NCBI GenBank assembly: GCA_024703855.1
Contig: CP087965.1
Span: forward strand, 5,324,001 to 5,388,000
Direction of reading: 5' to 3'
From: Polaromonas sp. P2-4
GTDB taxonomy: Bacteria > Pseudomonadota > Gammaproteobacteria > Burkholderiales > Burkholderiaceae_C
Length of the DNA: 64,000 nt
Positions within the stretch are counted from its first letter, which is position 1. Each line of letters begins with the position of its first letter. The position numbers were made by a program, and so were the translations under genes. Below the pieces are notes generated by a model that saw only the letters and a list, made by a program, of their open reading frames with translations, searched no databases and was not told where the DNA came from. Shown here in pieces: positions 35,336-44,793 of this stretch.

Positions 35336-37308
35336 TTGATATTTCTCCATTTCCCGGTGCCTGTGTGACCGCAGCGCTGCGGCAACAGGGCGTGGGCCAG
35401 GCGCTGTTCCACCGGCAAAGGTTCGGCATGCAGCCTGGCGGCCAGCAATTCCGCGCACAGCGCTGCAAACGTCAGCCCCCGCGAGCCCATGCCGCTGCAC
35501 ACCCACAAGTCAGGGTGACCCAACTCGCTCAATTCGCTTAATTCGCTTAATTCGCTTAATTCGCCCATGGCAGGCAGCCGGCTGGGCGTTGCGCAGCGAA
35601 CCCCCGCCCAGGCTTGCACCTCCCGGCGCTCAAATTGACTCGCCAGCCGGTGCGCGATGTCAGGCAGCAGGGTTTGCAGCCGCTGGAGGTTGTGCAGATT
35701 GTCCTCGGGCCGGATTTCTGCAAGGGCGTTGTCACGCTCAAAGCTGGAGCCGGTGAGCCAGGCCAGCCCAGCTTCGAGCGGCAGCGCAGAAATCAGGCTG
35801 CCGTGGCCATTGACCGGGAAGCTTGGTAAGGGAGGCAGTGCGTCCTCTTCGTTCGGCCCTTGCCAGGCCCAAGACACCTGGCCGCGAATGGCTTGCAGTG
35901 CCAGCGGGGCGGTAGCCGGCAGATCGGCGCTTTCGGCTGCACTAACGCTTTCGGCCAATGCGCGGCTGGCGTAACCGGCCGCCAGCACCACCAGTTCAGC
36001 GCGCGCCAGCTCCTGCCCCGCCGCATCGAGCACTTGCCAGGCGCCGGCTTGCCTGACCAATCGGTCCACCGCAGCATGACCGCGCCATTCAACGCCCGGC
36101 GTTGCCAGCCAGGCCTGGACCAGTCGTGAAGGTTTGATCCAGCCCGCTTGCTGATGCCAGAGCGCCGGTGCCGATTCAGGCAGCCCGCACTGGTCCAGTT
36201 GTTCGGGTGTGGCCGGGTAAGTCCAGTCGCGTGCGGCATCGGCCCAGTCCTGTTGCCAGGCGATGGGCAGTTGGCGCGCGTGGTCTACGCAGTGCTCCAG
36301 CACGCCGGTGGGGCTCCAGTCGCTACCCACCTGCAGTTGGGCGTGCGCCTGCTGCAGCGTTGCCCGCACGCCGCTGCTGACAGGCGCGACAGCAGGCTGT
36401 CGTCGGGTGATACATGGGGTGCCAGCACCCCCGCGGGCAGGCCTGACGCGCCACAGGCAGGCGTAGCGCCTGCATCCAGCACGGTGACCTGCCAGCCACG
36501 GCGTGCCAAACTTGCCGCCACAGCCGCGCCAGCCAGTCCTGCACCAATCACGATGCAGCTGGAGGCTTCCCGGCGCCGCGCCGGCTGCAGCGCCTTTTAG
36601 GCTCCCACGCCGGGTTGTACTCGCCCTGCAGGTTGTCGCGCTTGGGCGGTATGCCGGTGGTTTTCTTGACCACAAAACCGCATTGCGCCAGCGCATCGCG
36701 CACGCTGCGCGCCACCGTCCAGGTGGCCACGCGCGTGCCACGCCGGCAGCAGCGGGCGACAGCTTTGAATGTATGCAGGTCCCAGATGTCCGGGTTGCGC
36801 TGCGGACTGAAGCCATCGAGGTAAACCGAATCGGCCTCAAACGATTGTTCGCGCAGCATGGCTTTGGCATCGCCTATGCACAGGGTCAGCAGCACCCGGC
36901 CATCTTCAAAAGTCAGCCGGTGAAAGCCCGGCAGCAGGCCCCACAGCTGGCGCTGCAGTTGTTCTGCAAACGGCACTAGTTCAGGGTGGGTGGCGGCACT
37001 GCGCAGCACATCGTCGGCGCTGGCGGGAAAGGCTTCGGTTGAAACGAAGTGCAGCAGGCGAGGGCGCAGCGGGTCGGCTTTCCAGGCCTGCCAGGTCACC
37101 AAAAAATTCAGGCCCAGCCCAAAGCCGGTCTCCAGAACACACCATTGCGGCTGGCTGGCCCAGGCAGCGGGCAGGCCGCAACCCTTCAAAAGACTTCGCG
37201 GGCCTGGTCCAGCCCGCCGAGTTCGCTGCGGTAGCGGTCGCCAAAGCGCGGGCTGAAAGGGCTGCCACCTGCCGTGCCGTCGTCCAGCCAGTCTATGCGC
37301 TCGGGCAT
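35290..37308 (-). CDS. mnmC: bifunctional tRNA 5-methylaminomethyl-2-thiouridine enzyme (three frameshifts)
   Basis: From ATG 37308 (MPERIDWLDDGTAGGSPFSP) to about 35290, about 670 residues. The N-terminal half is the methyltransferase: LETGFGLGLNFLVTWQAW (SAM site), STEAFPAS, SVYLDGFSPQRNPDIWDL and ATWTVARSVRDALAQCGFVV. The C-terminal half is the FAD oxidoreductase: CIVIGAGLAGAAVAASLARR, QQAGWIKPSRLVQAWL, VVLAAGYASRAL and the end WVCSGMGSRGLTFAALCAEL. It converts cmnm5s2U to mnm5s2U in tRNA wobble positions. Breaks near 37190, 36590 and 36390 are probably errors. A tandem SEL insertion is noted separately. Confidence 0.88.
35520..35566. repeat. 9-bp tandem repeat inside mnmC
   Basis: TTCGCTTAA (with one TCGCTCAA variant) is repeated about four and a half times. 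On the coding strand it gives ELSELSELSELSELG inserted between PAMGE and GHPDLWVCSGMG. This is in-frame slippage in a surface loop of the oxidoreductase domain. Confidence 0.85.
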
Positions 37309-37322
37309 TCCTGGGGTAGCGG

Positions 37323-37391
37323 TCAGGCGCTGGGGCGCACGTAGCCCTGGACGGTGTCAGCGCCGTCGCCGCCGCACATCGCTTTGCTCAT
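37323..37391 (-). other. mini-ORF duplicating the YggX C-terminus
   Basis: A 22-codon frame MSKAMCGGDGADTVQGYVRP ending SA, just upstream of mnmC. It matches the last residues of the yggX product (SGDGADAVQGYIPPSA), including DNA-level similarity in GGCGCTGACRCCGTCCA. It is either a partial duplication of the yggX 3' end or a tiny coupled ORF. Confidence 0.5.
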
Positions 37392-37419
37392 GCGGCCGAC
37401 CTCGGCTTTACTGAGGTCC

Positions 37420-37445
37420 AAATGCTTTTGGTGAAAGCATTTTTT
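37420..37445 (+). terminator. hairpin with T run downstream of yggX
   Basis: AAATGCTTT pairs with AAAGCATTT and is followed by TTT on the plus strand. In the yggX direction (minus) no U run follows, so it may be only a structural element. The region 37392-37468 otherwise shows nothing. Confidence 0.4.
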
Positions 37446-37468
37446 CGTTTGGCAGCGCATGGCTTCGC

Positions 37469-37738
37469 TCATGCGCTGGGAGGTATGTAGCCTTGGACGG
37501 CGTCAGCGCCGTCCCCAGAAACATGCTTTTCCATCTGGCGCGCCAGGTATTGGCAGGGGCGCGTCGGCCAGGTTGAGCCGGTTTTCATTGACCAGCATGG
37601 TCTGCTGTTTCATCCACTCGGCCCAGGCTTCCTTGCTGACTTCTTCCCAGAGGCGCTTGCCCAGTGGACCGGGATACGGGGGAAGTCCAGCCCTTCGGCT
37701 TCTTTACCGAGCTTGATGCAGTGAACGAGGCGTGCCAT
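37469..37738 (-). CDS. yggX: oxidative damage protection protein / Fe(II)-trafficking protein (two frameshifts)
   Basis: About 89 residues from ATG 37738: MARLVHCIKLGKEAEGLDFP, then (after a C-run break near 37675) YPGPLGKRLWEEVSKEAWAE, WMKQQTMLVNENRLNLADA and (after a second break near 37555) RQYLARQMEKHVSGDGADAV ending GYIPPSA. The single conserved Cys and WMKQQTMLINE-type motif are diagnostic of YggX, which protects Fe-S enzymes from oxidants. Adjacent to mnmC, same strand. Confidence 0.88.
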
Positions 37739-37774
37739 TTGATGAGTTCTTTCGTGGACTAAGGATGTTTAAGG

Positions 37775-37798
37775 AATAAAGAACTGAGTTTTTATTCG
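37775..37798. promoter_or_regulatory. inverted repeat upstream of the sulfate/sulfonate locus
   Basis: GAATAAA-N10-TTTATTC in an AT-rich 120-bp region upstream of the sulfate-binding protein gene. It shares half-site words with the palindrome at 32871-32888 before the cys operon, so both may be targets of the same sulfur-limitation regulator. Confidence 0.4.
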
Positions 37799-37873
37799 TT
37801 TAGGTTTTTATCGATTGCTTTCAGAATCCATTTTGTGCGCATTTAAATACGTTTTTTGGAAAAGAGAGCAACC

Positions 37874-38912
37874 ATGACTTCACGTCGCCACTTTATCAAT
37901 CTTTCCACCCGCACGGCCTGGGCTGCTGCATTGGGTATGGTGCTAGCAGGGTCAGTGCTGCCCAGTCTGGCCCAGCAAGGACCGGTGACCTTGCTCAACG
38001 TGTCTTACGACCCGAGCGCGAGCTGTATGTTGAGTACAACGCTGCATTCTCCAAATACTGGAAAGCCAAAACCGGCCAGGTCGTGACGATCAAACAGTCA
38101 CACGGCGGCTCGGGCAAGCAGGCCCGCTCCATCATCGATGGCCTGGATGCCGACGTGGCCACGCTGGCCCTGGCGGGAGACACCGACGCGCTGGTGAAAA
38201 TCGGCGGATGGCTCGCCCCCGACTGGCAAAAGAAGCTGGCGCACAATTCTTCGCCCTACACCTCGACCATCGTGCTGGTGGTGCGCCAGGGCAACCCCAA
38301 GGGCATCAAGGACTGGGACGACCTGGTCAAGCCCGGCGTCAGTGTGATCACGCCCAACCCCAAGACATCAGGTGGCGCCCGCTGGAACTACCTGGCGGCC
38401 TGGGAGTTTGCCAAACGCAAATTTGGCGGCGACGCCAAGGCAAAAGACTTTGTGGCCAAGCTCTACGGCAATGTGCCGGTGCTCGACACCGGCGCCCGCG
38501 GATCGACCATCACTTTTGCGCAGCGCGCCCAGGGTGATGTGCTGATTGCGTGGGAGAACGAGGCCTATTTGCTGGGAAAGGAATTCGGCACCAAGTTCGA
38601 CGTGATTGCCCCGTCGCTCAGCATCCTGGCCGAGCCCGCTGTGGCCGTCGTCGACAAAAACGTCGACAAAAAGGCACGCGTGCCGTTGCCGAGGAATACC
38701 TGAAGTACCTCTATTCGGAAGAGGGCCAGGACATCGCGGGCAAGAACTTCTACCGCCCGGCGGTTTCCGAGAAGGCCAAGGCCAAGTACGCCAAGCAGTT
38801 CGCCAAGCTGAACCTGTTCACCATCGACCAGGCCTTCGGTGGTTGGACCAAGGCGCACAAGGAACACTTCGCCGATGGCGGATCGTTTGACCAGATTTAC
38901 GTGAAGAAATAA
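37874..38912 (+). CDS. sbp: sulfate/thiosulfate ABC transporter binding protein (two frameshifts)
   Basis: About 346 residues from ATG 37874. Signal sequence MTSRRHFINLSTRTAWAAAL... ending SLAQQG. Then VTLLNVSYDP(TRELY), after a break near 38015 FSKYWKAKTGQVVTIKQSHG, GSGKQARSIIDGLDADVATL, NPKTSGGARWNYLAAWEFA and DVLIAWENEAYL, all standard Sbp/CysP motifs. A break near 38680 precedes EEYLKYLYSEEGQDIAGKNF. It captures sulfate in the periplasm. The cysTWA components are not in the window. Confidence 0.88.
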
Positions 38913-38957
38913 ACGTCAGGGATAAGCGTCAAAGGCGAATCAGGGAGAACAATAAAA

Positions 38958-39557
38958 ATGACAGTACAGCCTTCCGTGTTGCTGATTGCAGGCAGCCCAT
39001 CAGAGCAGTCCCGCTCCGCAGCGCTGCTCGATTCCGTCAACGACAGGCTGGCCAGGCGCAGCGGATTTGTGGTCGAGCGCCTGAACATCCGGGAGCTGCC
39101 TGCCCAGGCATTGCTTTTGGCTGAATGGGGGCACCCGGCCATTGCCGCAGCGATAGCGCAGGTGGAACGGGCCCGTGCCATTGTGGTGGCCACGCCGGTG
39201 TACAAGGCGGCTTACAGCGGCCTGCTCAAGGTACTGCTGGACTTGCTGCCGCAAACCGCATTGAAAGAAAAAACCGTGCTGCCGCTGGCCACTGGCGGCA
39301 GTCCCAACCACATGCTGGCACTGGATTACGCGCTGCGGCCGGTGCTGCAGTCACTGTCGGCCCGCCATATCTTGCCGGGGGTGTACGCCACCGACGCACA
39401 AGTCCTGCAGGTAGCCGACAAGCGCTACGAGGTTGGGGCCGACATTGCCATCCGGCTTGATGACGCGGTCCTCACCTTGCTGGCCGAGAGTTTCCGAATG
39501 CCGGCCACGACCGGCTTTGCGCCGGTTCATTTCTCCAGGGTGCGATGTAGCGTTTGA
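38958..39557 (+). CDS. ssuE: NADPH-dependent FMN reductase of sulfonate use
   Basis: 199 residues, intact. The start VLLIAGSPSEQSRSAALLDS, then ATPVYKAAYSGLLKVLLDLL, LPLATGGSPNHMLALDYALR and the C-terminus FAPVHFSRVRCSV match SsuE. It supplies reduced FMN to the monooxygenase SsuD encoded downstream. ssuE opens the ssuEADCB order, 45 bp after sbp. Confidence 0.9.
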   Translation: MTVQPSVLLIAGSPSEQSRSAALLDSVNDRLARRSGFVVERLNIRELPAQALLLAEWGHPAIAAAIAQVERARAIVVATPVYKAAYSGLLKVLLDLLPQTALKEKTVLPLATGGSPNHMLALDYALRPVLQSLSARHILPGVYATDAQVLQVADKRYEVGADIAIRLDDAVLTLLAESFRMPATTGFAPVHFSRVRCSV

Positions 39558-39583
39558 CGCGCACGACCCGGGGGCTCCGGTCC

Positions 39584-39605
39584 CCGGCTTTTCAGGCCGG
39601 TTTTT
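39584..39605 (+). terminator. possible terminator between ssuE and the ssuA remnant
   Basis: CCGGC-TTTTCAG-GCCGG is followed by five T, and a second GC-rich hairpin (CCGGGG/CCCCGG) lies just before it. If active it would cut the ssu operon after ssuE. Confidence 0.5.
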
Positions 39606-39630
39606 AAACCTCTTCCCATTTTTTTCAAGA

Positions 39631-40363
39631 ATGTTGCGTAGCCAGCAGAGCCAAGCCTTGTCAGTTGGCAGCCTGGAGTTTGGTCTCACGGGTGATTCAC
39701 CGCCGGTGTTTGCGCAGGCCGCCGGCAAAGACCTGGTTTATGTGGGCGTTGAGCCGCCCAAACCCGACAGCTCAGCCATTCTGGTGCTCGGTGATTCACC
39801 CATACGCAGCCTGGCTGAACTCAAGGGCAAAAAAATCGCCCTGCAAAAAGGCTCCAGCGCGCATTACCTGCTGGTGCGTGCGGTCGACAAGGCCGGTTTG
39901 AAATGGGACGACATCCAGCCGATTTACCTGGCGCCGGCCGATGCGCGTGCCGCGTTTGAACGCAAGAGCGTGGACGCCTGGGTCATCTGGGACCCGTTTT
40001 ACGCAGCGATTGAGCTGGCCATCAAGCCGCGCGTGCTGGCCACGGGGCGCGGGCTGTCAAGCAACAACTCGTTTTACCTCGCCTCACGCCCCTTTGTCAC
40101 GCAGCATGCGCAGACCCTGGCGGTGCTGTTTGATGAGCTGACGCGTGCCGACGCCATCGCGCAGAACAAACGCAAAGAGGCCATCGAGCTGATATCTGAT
40201 TTCAGCGGCCTGGATGCGGGCGTGGTAAGTCTTTTTATCCAGCGCCGTCCGGCGTCACCGGTAGGCCCGCTCGATGCGACGGCCGTGGCCGACCAGCAAC
40301 GGGTGGCCGACATCGTGTGGCGACCTGGAGGGCGCACGGTTGGCGCAACTGGTCCGCCAATAA
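39631..40363 (+). pseudogene. ssuA: sulfonate ABC binding protein, 5'-truncated
   Basis: The recognisable part starts only at SVGSLEFGLTGDSPPVFAQA, followed by AGKDLVYVGVEPP, LKGKKIALQKGSSAHYLLVR, AFERKSVDAWVIWDPFYAAI and ATGRGLSSNNSFYLASRPF. A normal SsuA has about 70 residues before this, including the signal peptide; here ssuE ends only 73 bp upstream. Near the C-terminus RVAD runs straight into IVWR, which looks like a 15-residue in-frame loss, and a frame change follows near 40315. Without export signal it cannot be a periplasmic receptor as written. Confidence 0.7.
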
Positions 40364-40397
40364 ACCTCAAAAAAAACAAAAAAACCAAGGAATTTTT

Positions 40398-41649
40398 ATG
40401 CAAATGTTCTGGTTCATCCCCACCCACGGTGACAGCCGTTACCTGGGCACCGGCGAAGGTGCCCGCGAAGTCAACTACGACTACCTCAAGCAAATTGCGC
40501 AGTCTGCCGACAACCTAGGCTACGAAGGCGTGCTGATCCCCACGGGCCGCTCCTGCGAAGACCCCTGGGTCGTGGCTGCCAGTCTGCTGCCCGTGACCAA
40601 AAACCTCAAGTTTCTGGTCGCCGTGCGCCCCGGCCTGCACCAGCCCAGCCTGGCGGCCCGCATGGCCGCTACCTTTGACCGGCTCTCGGGCGGTCGCCTG
40701 TTGATCAACCTGGTAACGGGCGGCGACCAGACCGAGCTGGAAGGCGATGGCGTGTACCTGGACCATGCCCAGCGCTACGAGCAGTCGGCCGAGTTCATCC
40801 GCATCTGGCGCGAAATCCTTGCGCGCAGCCATGATGGTGCAAGTTTTGACTACGAGGGCCAGCACCTGAGCGTGAAGGGTGCCAAATTGCTGTACCCACC
40901 GGTGCAAAAGCCTTATCCACCGGTGTATTTCGGCGGCTCGTCGGCAGCCGCGCACGAACTCGCGGCCGAGCAGGTCGATACCTACCTGACTTGGGGCGAG
41001 CCGCCCGCAGAGGTTGCGAAGAAGGTCGCTGACGTGCGTGAACGTGCTGCGAAGCATGGCCGGACCGTCAACTTTGGCATCCGCTTGCATGTCATCGTTC
41101 GCGAAACCGACGACGAGGCCTGGAAAGCCGCCGAGAACCTGATCAGCCAGCCGGCTCGATGACGACACCGTGATCCGGGCGCAGTCGGCGTTTTCCAGAA
41201 TGGACTCTGAAGGCCAGCGCCGCATGGCTGCGCTTCATGCCAGGGCAAGGAATAAGGCCCCCACGCTCGGCACTAACGTGTCCTCGCTGCCCCCCGAGGG
41301 GGCGCTCACGCCTAGGGGCGGCCCGTCGGCGTTCAGTCGCACACGCGCCGACCTGGAAATCAGCCCCAACCTGTGGGCCGGCGTGGGCCTGGTGCGCGGC
41401 GGTGCTGGCACCGCGCTGGTGGGGGACCCGCAAACCGTGGCCGCGCGCATTGAAGAATATGCAGCCCTCGGGCTGGACACCTTTGTGCTGTCGGGCTACC
41501 CGCACCTGGAAGAGGCCTACCGCTTTGCCGAGCTGGTGTTTCCGCTGCTGCCGCGCAAGCTGCGCCAAAAGCTCCCGGGCACGGCACTCAATGGCCCGTT
41601 TGGCGAGGTGGTGGCCAACAACTACCTGCCGCGTGTTTCACAAAGCTGA
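40398..41649 (+). CDS. ssuD: FMNH2-dependent alkanesulfonate monooxygenase (frameshift, repeat insertion)
   Basis: From ATG 40398 (AAGGAA upstream) to 41649, about 417 residues. Core motifs: MQMFWFIPTHGDSRYLGTGE, FLVAVRPGLHQPSLAARMAA, GGRLLINLVTGGDQTELEGD and QRYEQSAEFIRIWREIL, all SsuD/luciferase-like. A break near 41155 precedes DDDTVIRAQSAFSRMDSEGQ. Then 25-30 foreign residues (TLGTNVSSLPPEGALTPRGG) encoded by a repeat element interrupt the protein in frame before LEISPNLWAGVGLVRGGAG. It releases sulfite from alkanesulfonates. Confidence 0.85.
41255..41340. repeat. GC-rich palindromic repeat inserted in ssuD
   Basis: The core TCGCTGCCCCCCGAGGGGGC followed by GCTCACGCCTAGGGGCGGCCC is a type of repetitive element I know from Comamonadaceae intergenic regions. 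Here it lies inside ssuD, keeps the frame, and replaces a short surface segment expected between ALHARAR and LEISPNLW. Confidence 0.65.
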
Positions 41650-41665
41650 GCTTAAGGACGATCTG

Positions 41666-42578
41666 ATGACCAACCAAATCCGTGAGCTGCAGGTCACGCC
41701 CATGCCCAATTTCTCTGAAATTCCTGATGCCGTGGACGCGCCGGGTCTGGGCTTTTTGCCGTTGGCATCTGGCTGGAGCCTTCCGCAGTTTTCGGCGGCA
41801 GTCTTTTGCGCGACGTAGCCCAACGCCTCTTGCCCTGGGTCGTGCCCGTCGGCCTGATTGCGCTCTGGCAGGTGGCCTCTTCGCTGGGCTGGCTGTCTAC
41901 CCGCGTGTTGCCTGCGCCAGTAGAGGTGATCAAAGCGGCCTGGGCGCTGTCGGCGTCCGGTGAGTTGTGGACGCATGTCAAAGTCAGTGCCTGGCGAGCG
42001 CTGGCCGGCCTGGCAATTGGCGGCGGGCTGGGCCTGGCATTTGGGCTGCTCACGGGTTCGGTGAGGTTTTTTGAAACCCTGCTCGACTCCACCATCCAGA
42101 TGGTGCGCAACATCCCGGCGCTGGCGCTGATTCCGCTGGTGATCCTGTGGTTTTGCATTGACGAAACGGCCAAGCTCTTTTTGATTGCGGTGTCGGTGTT
42201 CTTCCCGATCTACATCAACACCTTTCACGGCATCCGCAATGTGGACCCCGGCCTGATCGAGATGGGTCGCACCTATGGCCTGTCACGCTGGCAGCTGTAC
42301 CGCGAAATCATTTTGCCGGGCGCGCTGTCGTCGATCCTGGTGGGCCTGCGCTTTTCGCTGGGCCTGAGTGGGTGATTCTCATCGTGGCCGAAACCATTTC
42401 GGCGCGGGCCGGCATTGGTTACCTGACGATGAATGCGCGGGAATTTTTGCAGGCCGATGCGGTGCTGGTCGGCATTCTGCTTTACGCCCTGCTGGGCAAG
42501 CTGGCCGACGTGTTTGCCCGCGGGCTGGAGCGCTATTGGCTGCGCTGGCACCCCGGTTACCAGAGCGCTGGTGTTTAA
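41666..42578 (+). CDS. ssuC: sulfonate ABC transporter permease (two frameshifts)
   Basis: From ATG 41666 (AAGGACG upstream) to 42578, about 304 residues. A cytoplasmic N-terminus (MTNQIRELQVTPMPNFSEIP) leads, after a break near 41770, into RLLPWVVPVGLIALWQVASS and several membrane segments. The EAA loop is HGIRNVDPGLIEMGRTYGLS. A second break near 42368 precedes VILIVAETISARAGIGYLTM. It forms the membrane channel with SsuB as ATPase. Confidence 0.85.
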
Positions 42579-42589
42579 GGAGGAAAGCC

Positions 42590-43402
42590 ATGACCATTGC
42601 TGAAAAACCCGAATCTCGTGGCGTGCGTCTTGAAGTGCGCGGCCTGTCCAAGCGCTACGGCAAGCGCCAGGTGCTGCAACACACCGAGCTGACCCTTGAA
42701 CCCGGCGAATTCGTCGCCATCGTCGGCCGCAGCGGCTGCGGCAAGAGTACCTTGCTGCGCCTGGTGGCCGGGCTGGAGGCTGCCACGCAAGGCAGTATCC
42801 GGCTCGACGGGCAGGACGTCAAGGGCCTGAGCGACGACACCCGCATCATGTTTCAGGACTCGCGCCTGCTGCCCTGGCGGCGCGTGGTTGACAACGTGGC
42901 GCTGGGCCTGCCGCCCGGCGGCCATGCGGCGGCGGCCGAGGTGCTGGCCCAGGTGGGCCTGGCAGACCGCTTGCCCGACTGGCCGGCCCGGCTCTCGGGC
43001 GGGCAGCGCCAGCGCGTGTCGCTGGCCAGAGCCCTGGTGCACAACCCGCGCCTGCTGCTGCTTGATGAACCGTTGGGGGCACTCGACGCGCTGACCCGCA
43101 TTGAAATGCACCAGCTGATTGAAGGCCTGTGGCAGCAAAGCGGCTTCACGGCGCTGCTGGTAACGCACGACGTGCAGGAAGCCGTGGCGCTGGCCGACCG
43201 CGTCATCCTGATTGAAGACGGCCGCATTGCGCTGGATGAGCGCATCCCTTTGGCTCGCCCGCGTGAGCGCAGCAACCCGCAGTTTGGTGTCCTTGAAAAG
43301 AAGATTCTGGACCGCGTGCTGCAGCAACCGGGCGGAGACATATCACCAAGCGAACCGGCCTGGCCCGGCTCACCAGCCCATGGTTTGCGTTGGGCAGTCT
43401 GA
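42590..43402 (+). CDS. ssuB: sulfonate ABC transporter ATPase
   Basis: 270 residues from ATG 42590, preceded by AGGAGGAAAGCC; intact. Walker A GRSGCGKSTLLRLVAG, Q-loop MFQDSRLLPWRRVVDNVALG, signature LSGGQRQRVSLARAL, Walker B LLLLDEPLGALDALTR and the switch His in LLVTHDVQEA. The C-terminus extends into a Pro-rich tail. It powers SsuC, 11 bp downstream of it. Confidence 0.93.
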   Translation: MTIAEKPESRGVRLEVRGLSKRYGKRQVLQHTELTLEPGEFVAIVGRSGCGKSTLLRLVAGLEAATQGSIRLDGQDVKGLSDDTRIMFQDSRLLPWRRVVDNVALGLPPGGHAAAAEVLAQVGLADRLPDWPARLSGGQRQRVSLARALVHNPRLLLLDEPLGALDALTRIEMHQLIEGLWQQSGFTALLVTHDVQEAVALADRVILIEDGRIALDERIPLARPRERSNPQFGVLEKKILDRVLQQPGGDISPSEPAWPGSPAHGLRWAV

Positions 43403-43410
43403 TTGAGAAG

Positions 43411-43465
43411 AAAAGTGGCTGTAGCCCAATAGTTATGGGCGTGTACAGCTACTTATTTGATAGCG
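43411..43465 (-). repeat. dispersed intergenic repeat, copy D
   Basis: Reverse complement: GCTATCAAATAAGTAGCTG, ACGCCCATAACTATTGGGCT, ACAGCCACTTTTC. Same family as copies A-C and F, in the gap between ssuB and the Mop gene. Confidence 0.75.
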
Positions 43466-43503
43466 TTTTCAATAGTGTTTTTTTAACCCCAAGGAGTTTA
43501 TTC

Positions 43504-43719
43504 ATGTCCATCCAAGCCATCAACGTCCGCAACCAGTTCCGCGGCAAAGTCAAAGAAATCATCCGCGGCGATGTGGTGTCTGAAATCGATGTCGAAACGC
43601 CATGGGGCATCGTCACCTCCGTCATCACCACGCGCTCAGTTGATCAACTGGAACTGGTCATCGGCAGCGATGTGGTGGCGCTGGTCAAATCGACCGAAGT
43701 GTCGATAGCCAAGCTGTAG
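43504..43719 (+). CDS. molybdopterin-binding (Mop/TOBE) protein
   Basis: 71 residues: MSIQAINVRNQFRGKVKEII, then DVVSEIDVETPWGIVTSVIT and a VVALVKSTEVSIAKL end. This is a complete single Mop domain, as in molbindins that store oxyanions such as molybdate. It follows ssuB by 100 bp including a repeat; similar small TOBE proteins are often found beside sulfonate/taurine transport genes. Confidence 0.9.
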   Translation: MSIQAINVRNQFRGKVKEIIRGDVVSEIDVETPWGIVTSVITTRSVDQLELVIGSDVVALVKSTEVSIAKL

Positions 43720-43729
43720 CCGGCGGGAA

Positions 43730-44749
43730 TCACTGCAGTTCAACACCCGCTTTCTTGACCAGCCTGGCGTACTTCACCAGTTCGCTGCGGAAAAACTGGG
43801 CGGCCACTTCCGGGCTGGTCGGGTTGATGGTGTTGCCCTGTTTGGCCATGGCCTCTTTCACTTCGGGTGTGGCGTAGGCGGCGACCACGGCGGCCTGGAT
43901 GCGCTTGACCTCTGCTGCCGGCAATTTTGCCGGGCTCACCACAGCGAACCAGCCTTCGAGGTTGTAGTTGGTCAGACCCTGTTCGGCCAGGGTGGGGATG
44001 TCCGGTGCGGCAGCCACGCGGGCGCTGCCACCCACACCAATGGCGCGCAGGGCGCCGCTTTTCAGATGCGCCTGGATGGAAGGCAGCGCCAGCACACCCA
44101 TCTCGACCTGTCCGCCAATCAGGTCGGCCACCATCGGGCCCACCCCTTTGTAGGGGATGTGTTTGGCCTTGACCTGGGCTTCGTCCAGAAACATTTCGGC
44201 CGCCAGATGCAGAATGGTGCCGTTGCCCGACGAGGCGTAGTTGTAGGCGTCGGGTTTGGCCTTGAGCAGGGCCACCAGCTCCTTCACATTGGTCGCCGCG
44301 ACCTTGGCCGGGTTGACGACCAGCACCATCGGCGTGGTGCCGATCACGCTGATCGGCGTGATGTCGGCAATCGGGTCAAACGGCAGTGACTTGTAGACGC
44401 TGGGATAGATCACGTGGTTGTTGGACACCACGCTCAAGGTCATACCGTCGGGGGCGGTTTTGATCATGGCGGCCGTGCCGACGATGCCGCCGGCGCCCGG
44501 CTGGTTTTCGATCACCACCGGGTGGCCCAGCGCCTTGCCCAGCGCGACGCTGGCGGCGCGAACAATGGTGTCCACGCCGGAGCCCGCGCCTACCGGCAGG
44601 ATGAAGCGCACCACCTTGTCGGAGGTCTGGGCCAGCAGGGCCAGCGGTGTGCTCAGGAGCGTGCTGCCAAAGGCCAGGACACCCAGGCGTTGCAGGGTCT
44701 GGCGCCGGGTCGTTTGCGTCGGGTTGAGTGTGGTCGTTTGGTCTGTCAT
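43730..44749 (-). CDS. Bug-family (TctC-like) periplasmic receptor
   Basis: 339 residues from ATG 44749 with GGAGAC upstream, intact. Twin-arginine-like start TTRRQTLQRLGVLAFGSTLL ending LALLAQ. Mature part: VVRFILPVGAGSGVDTIVRA, GKALGHPVVIENQPGAGGIV and DPIADITPISVIGTTPMVLV, the Bug/TTT receptor signature common in Burkholderiales. These bind carboxylates. The neighbouring CoA-transferase and lyase suggest a dicarboxylic or hydroxy acid as ligand. Confidence 0.9.
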   Translation of the reverse strand: MTDQTTTLNPTQTTRRQTLQRLGVLAFGSTLLSTPLALLAQTSDKVVRFILPVGAGSGVDTIVRAASVALGKALGHPVVIENQPGAGGIVGTAAMIKTAPDGMTLSVVSNNHVIYPSVYKSLPFDPIADITPISVIGTTPMVLVVNPAKVAATNVKELVALLKAKPDAYNYASSGNGTILHLAAEMFLDEAQVKAKHIPYKGVGPMVADLIGGQVEMGVLALPSIQAHLKSGALRAIGVGGSARVAAAPDIPTLAEQGLTNYNLEGWFAVVSPAKLPAAEVKRIQAAVVAAYATPEVKEAMAKQGNTINPTSPEVAAQFFRSELVKYARLVKKAGVELQ

Positions 44750-44793
44750 TTTTTGTCTCCGTCTTTGGGGGGTTGCTGAAATCGTTTGGCGGC

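Noticed and set aside
39433..39630. Upstream extension of the ssuA frame as a genuine N-terminus.
   Set aside because: It overlaps ssuE, has no signal peptide and does not resemble SsuA; the homologous part begins at about 39655.
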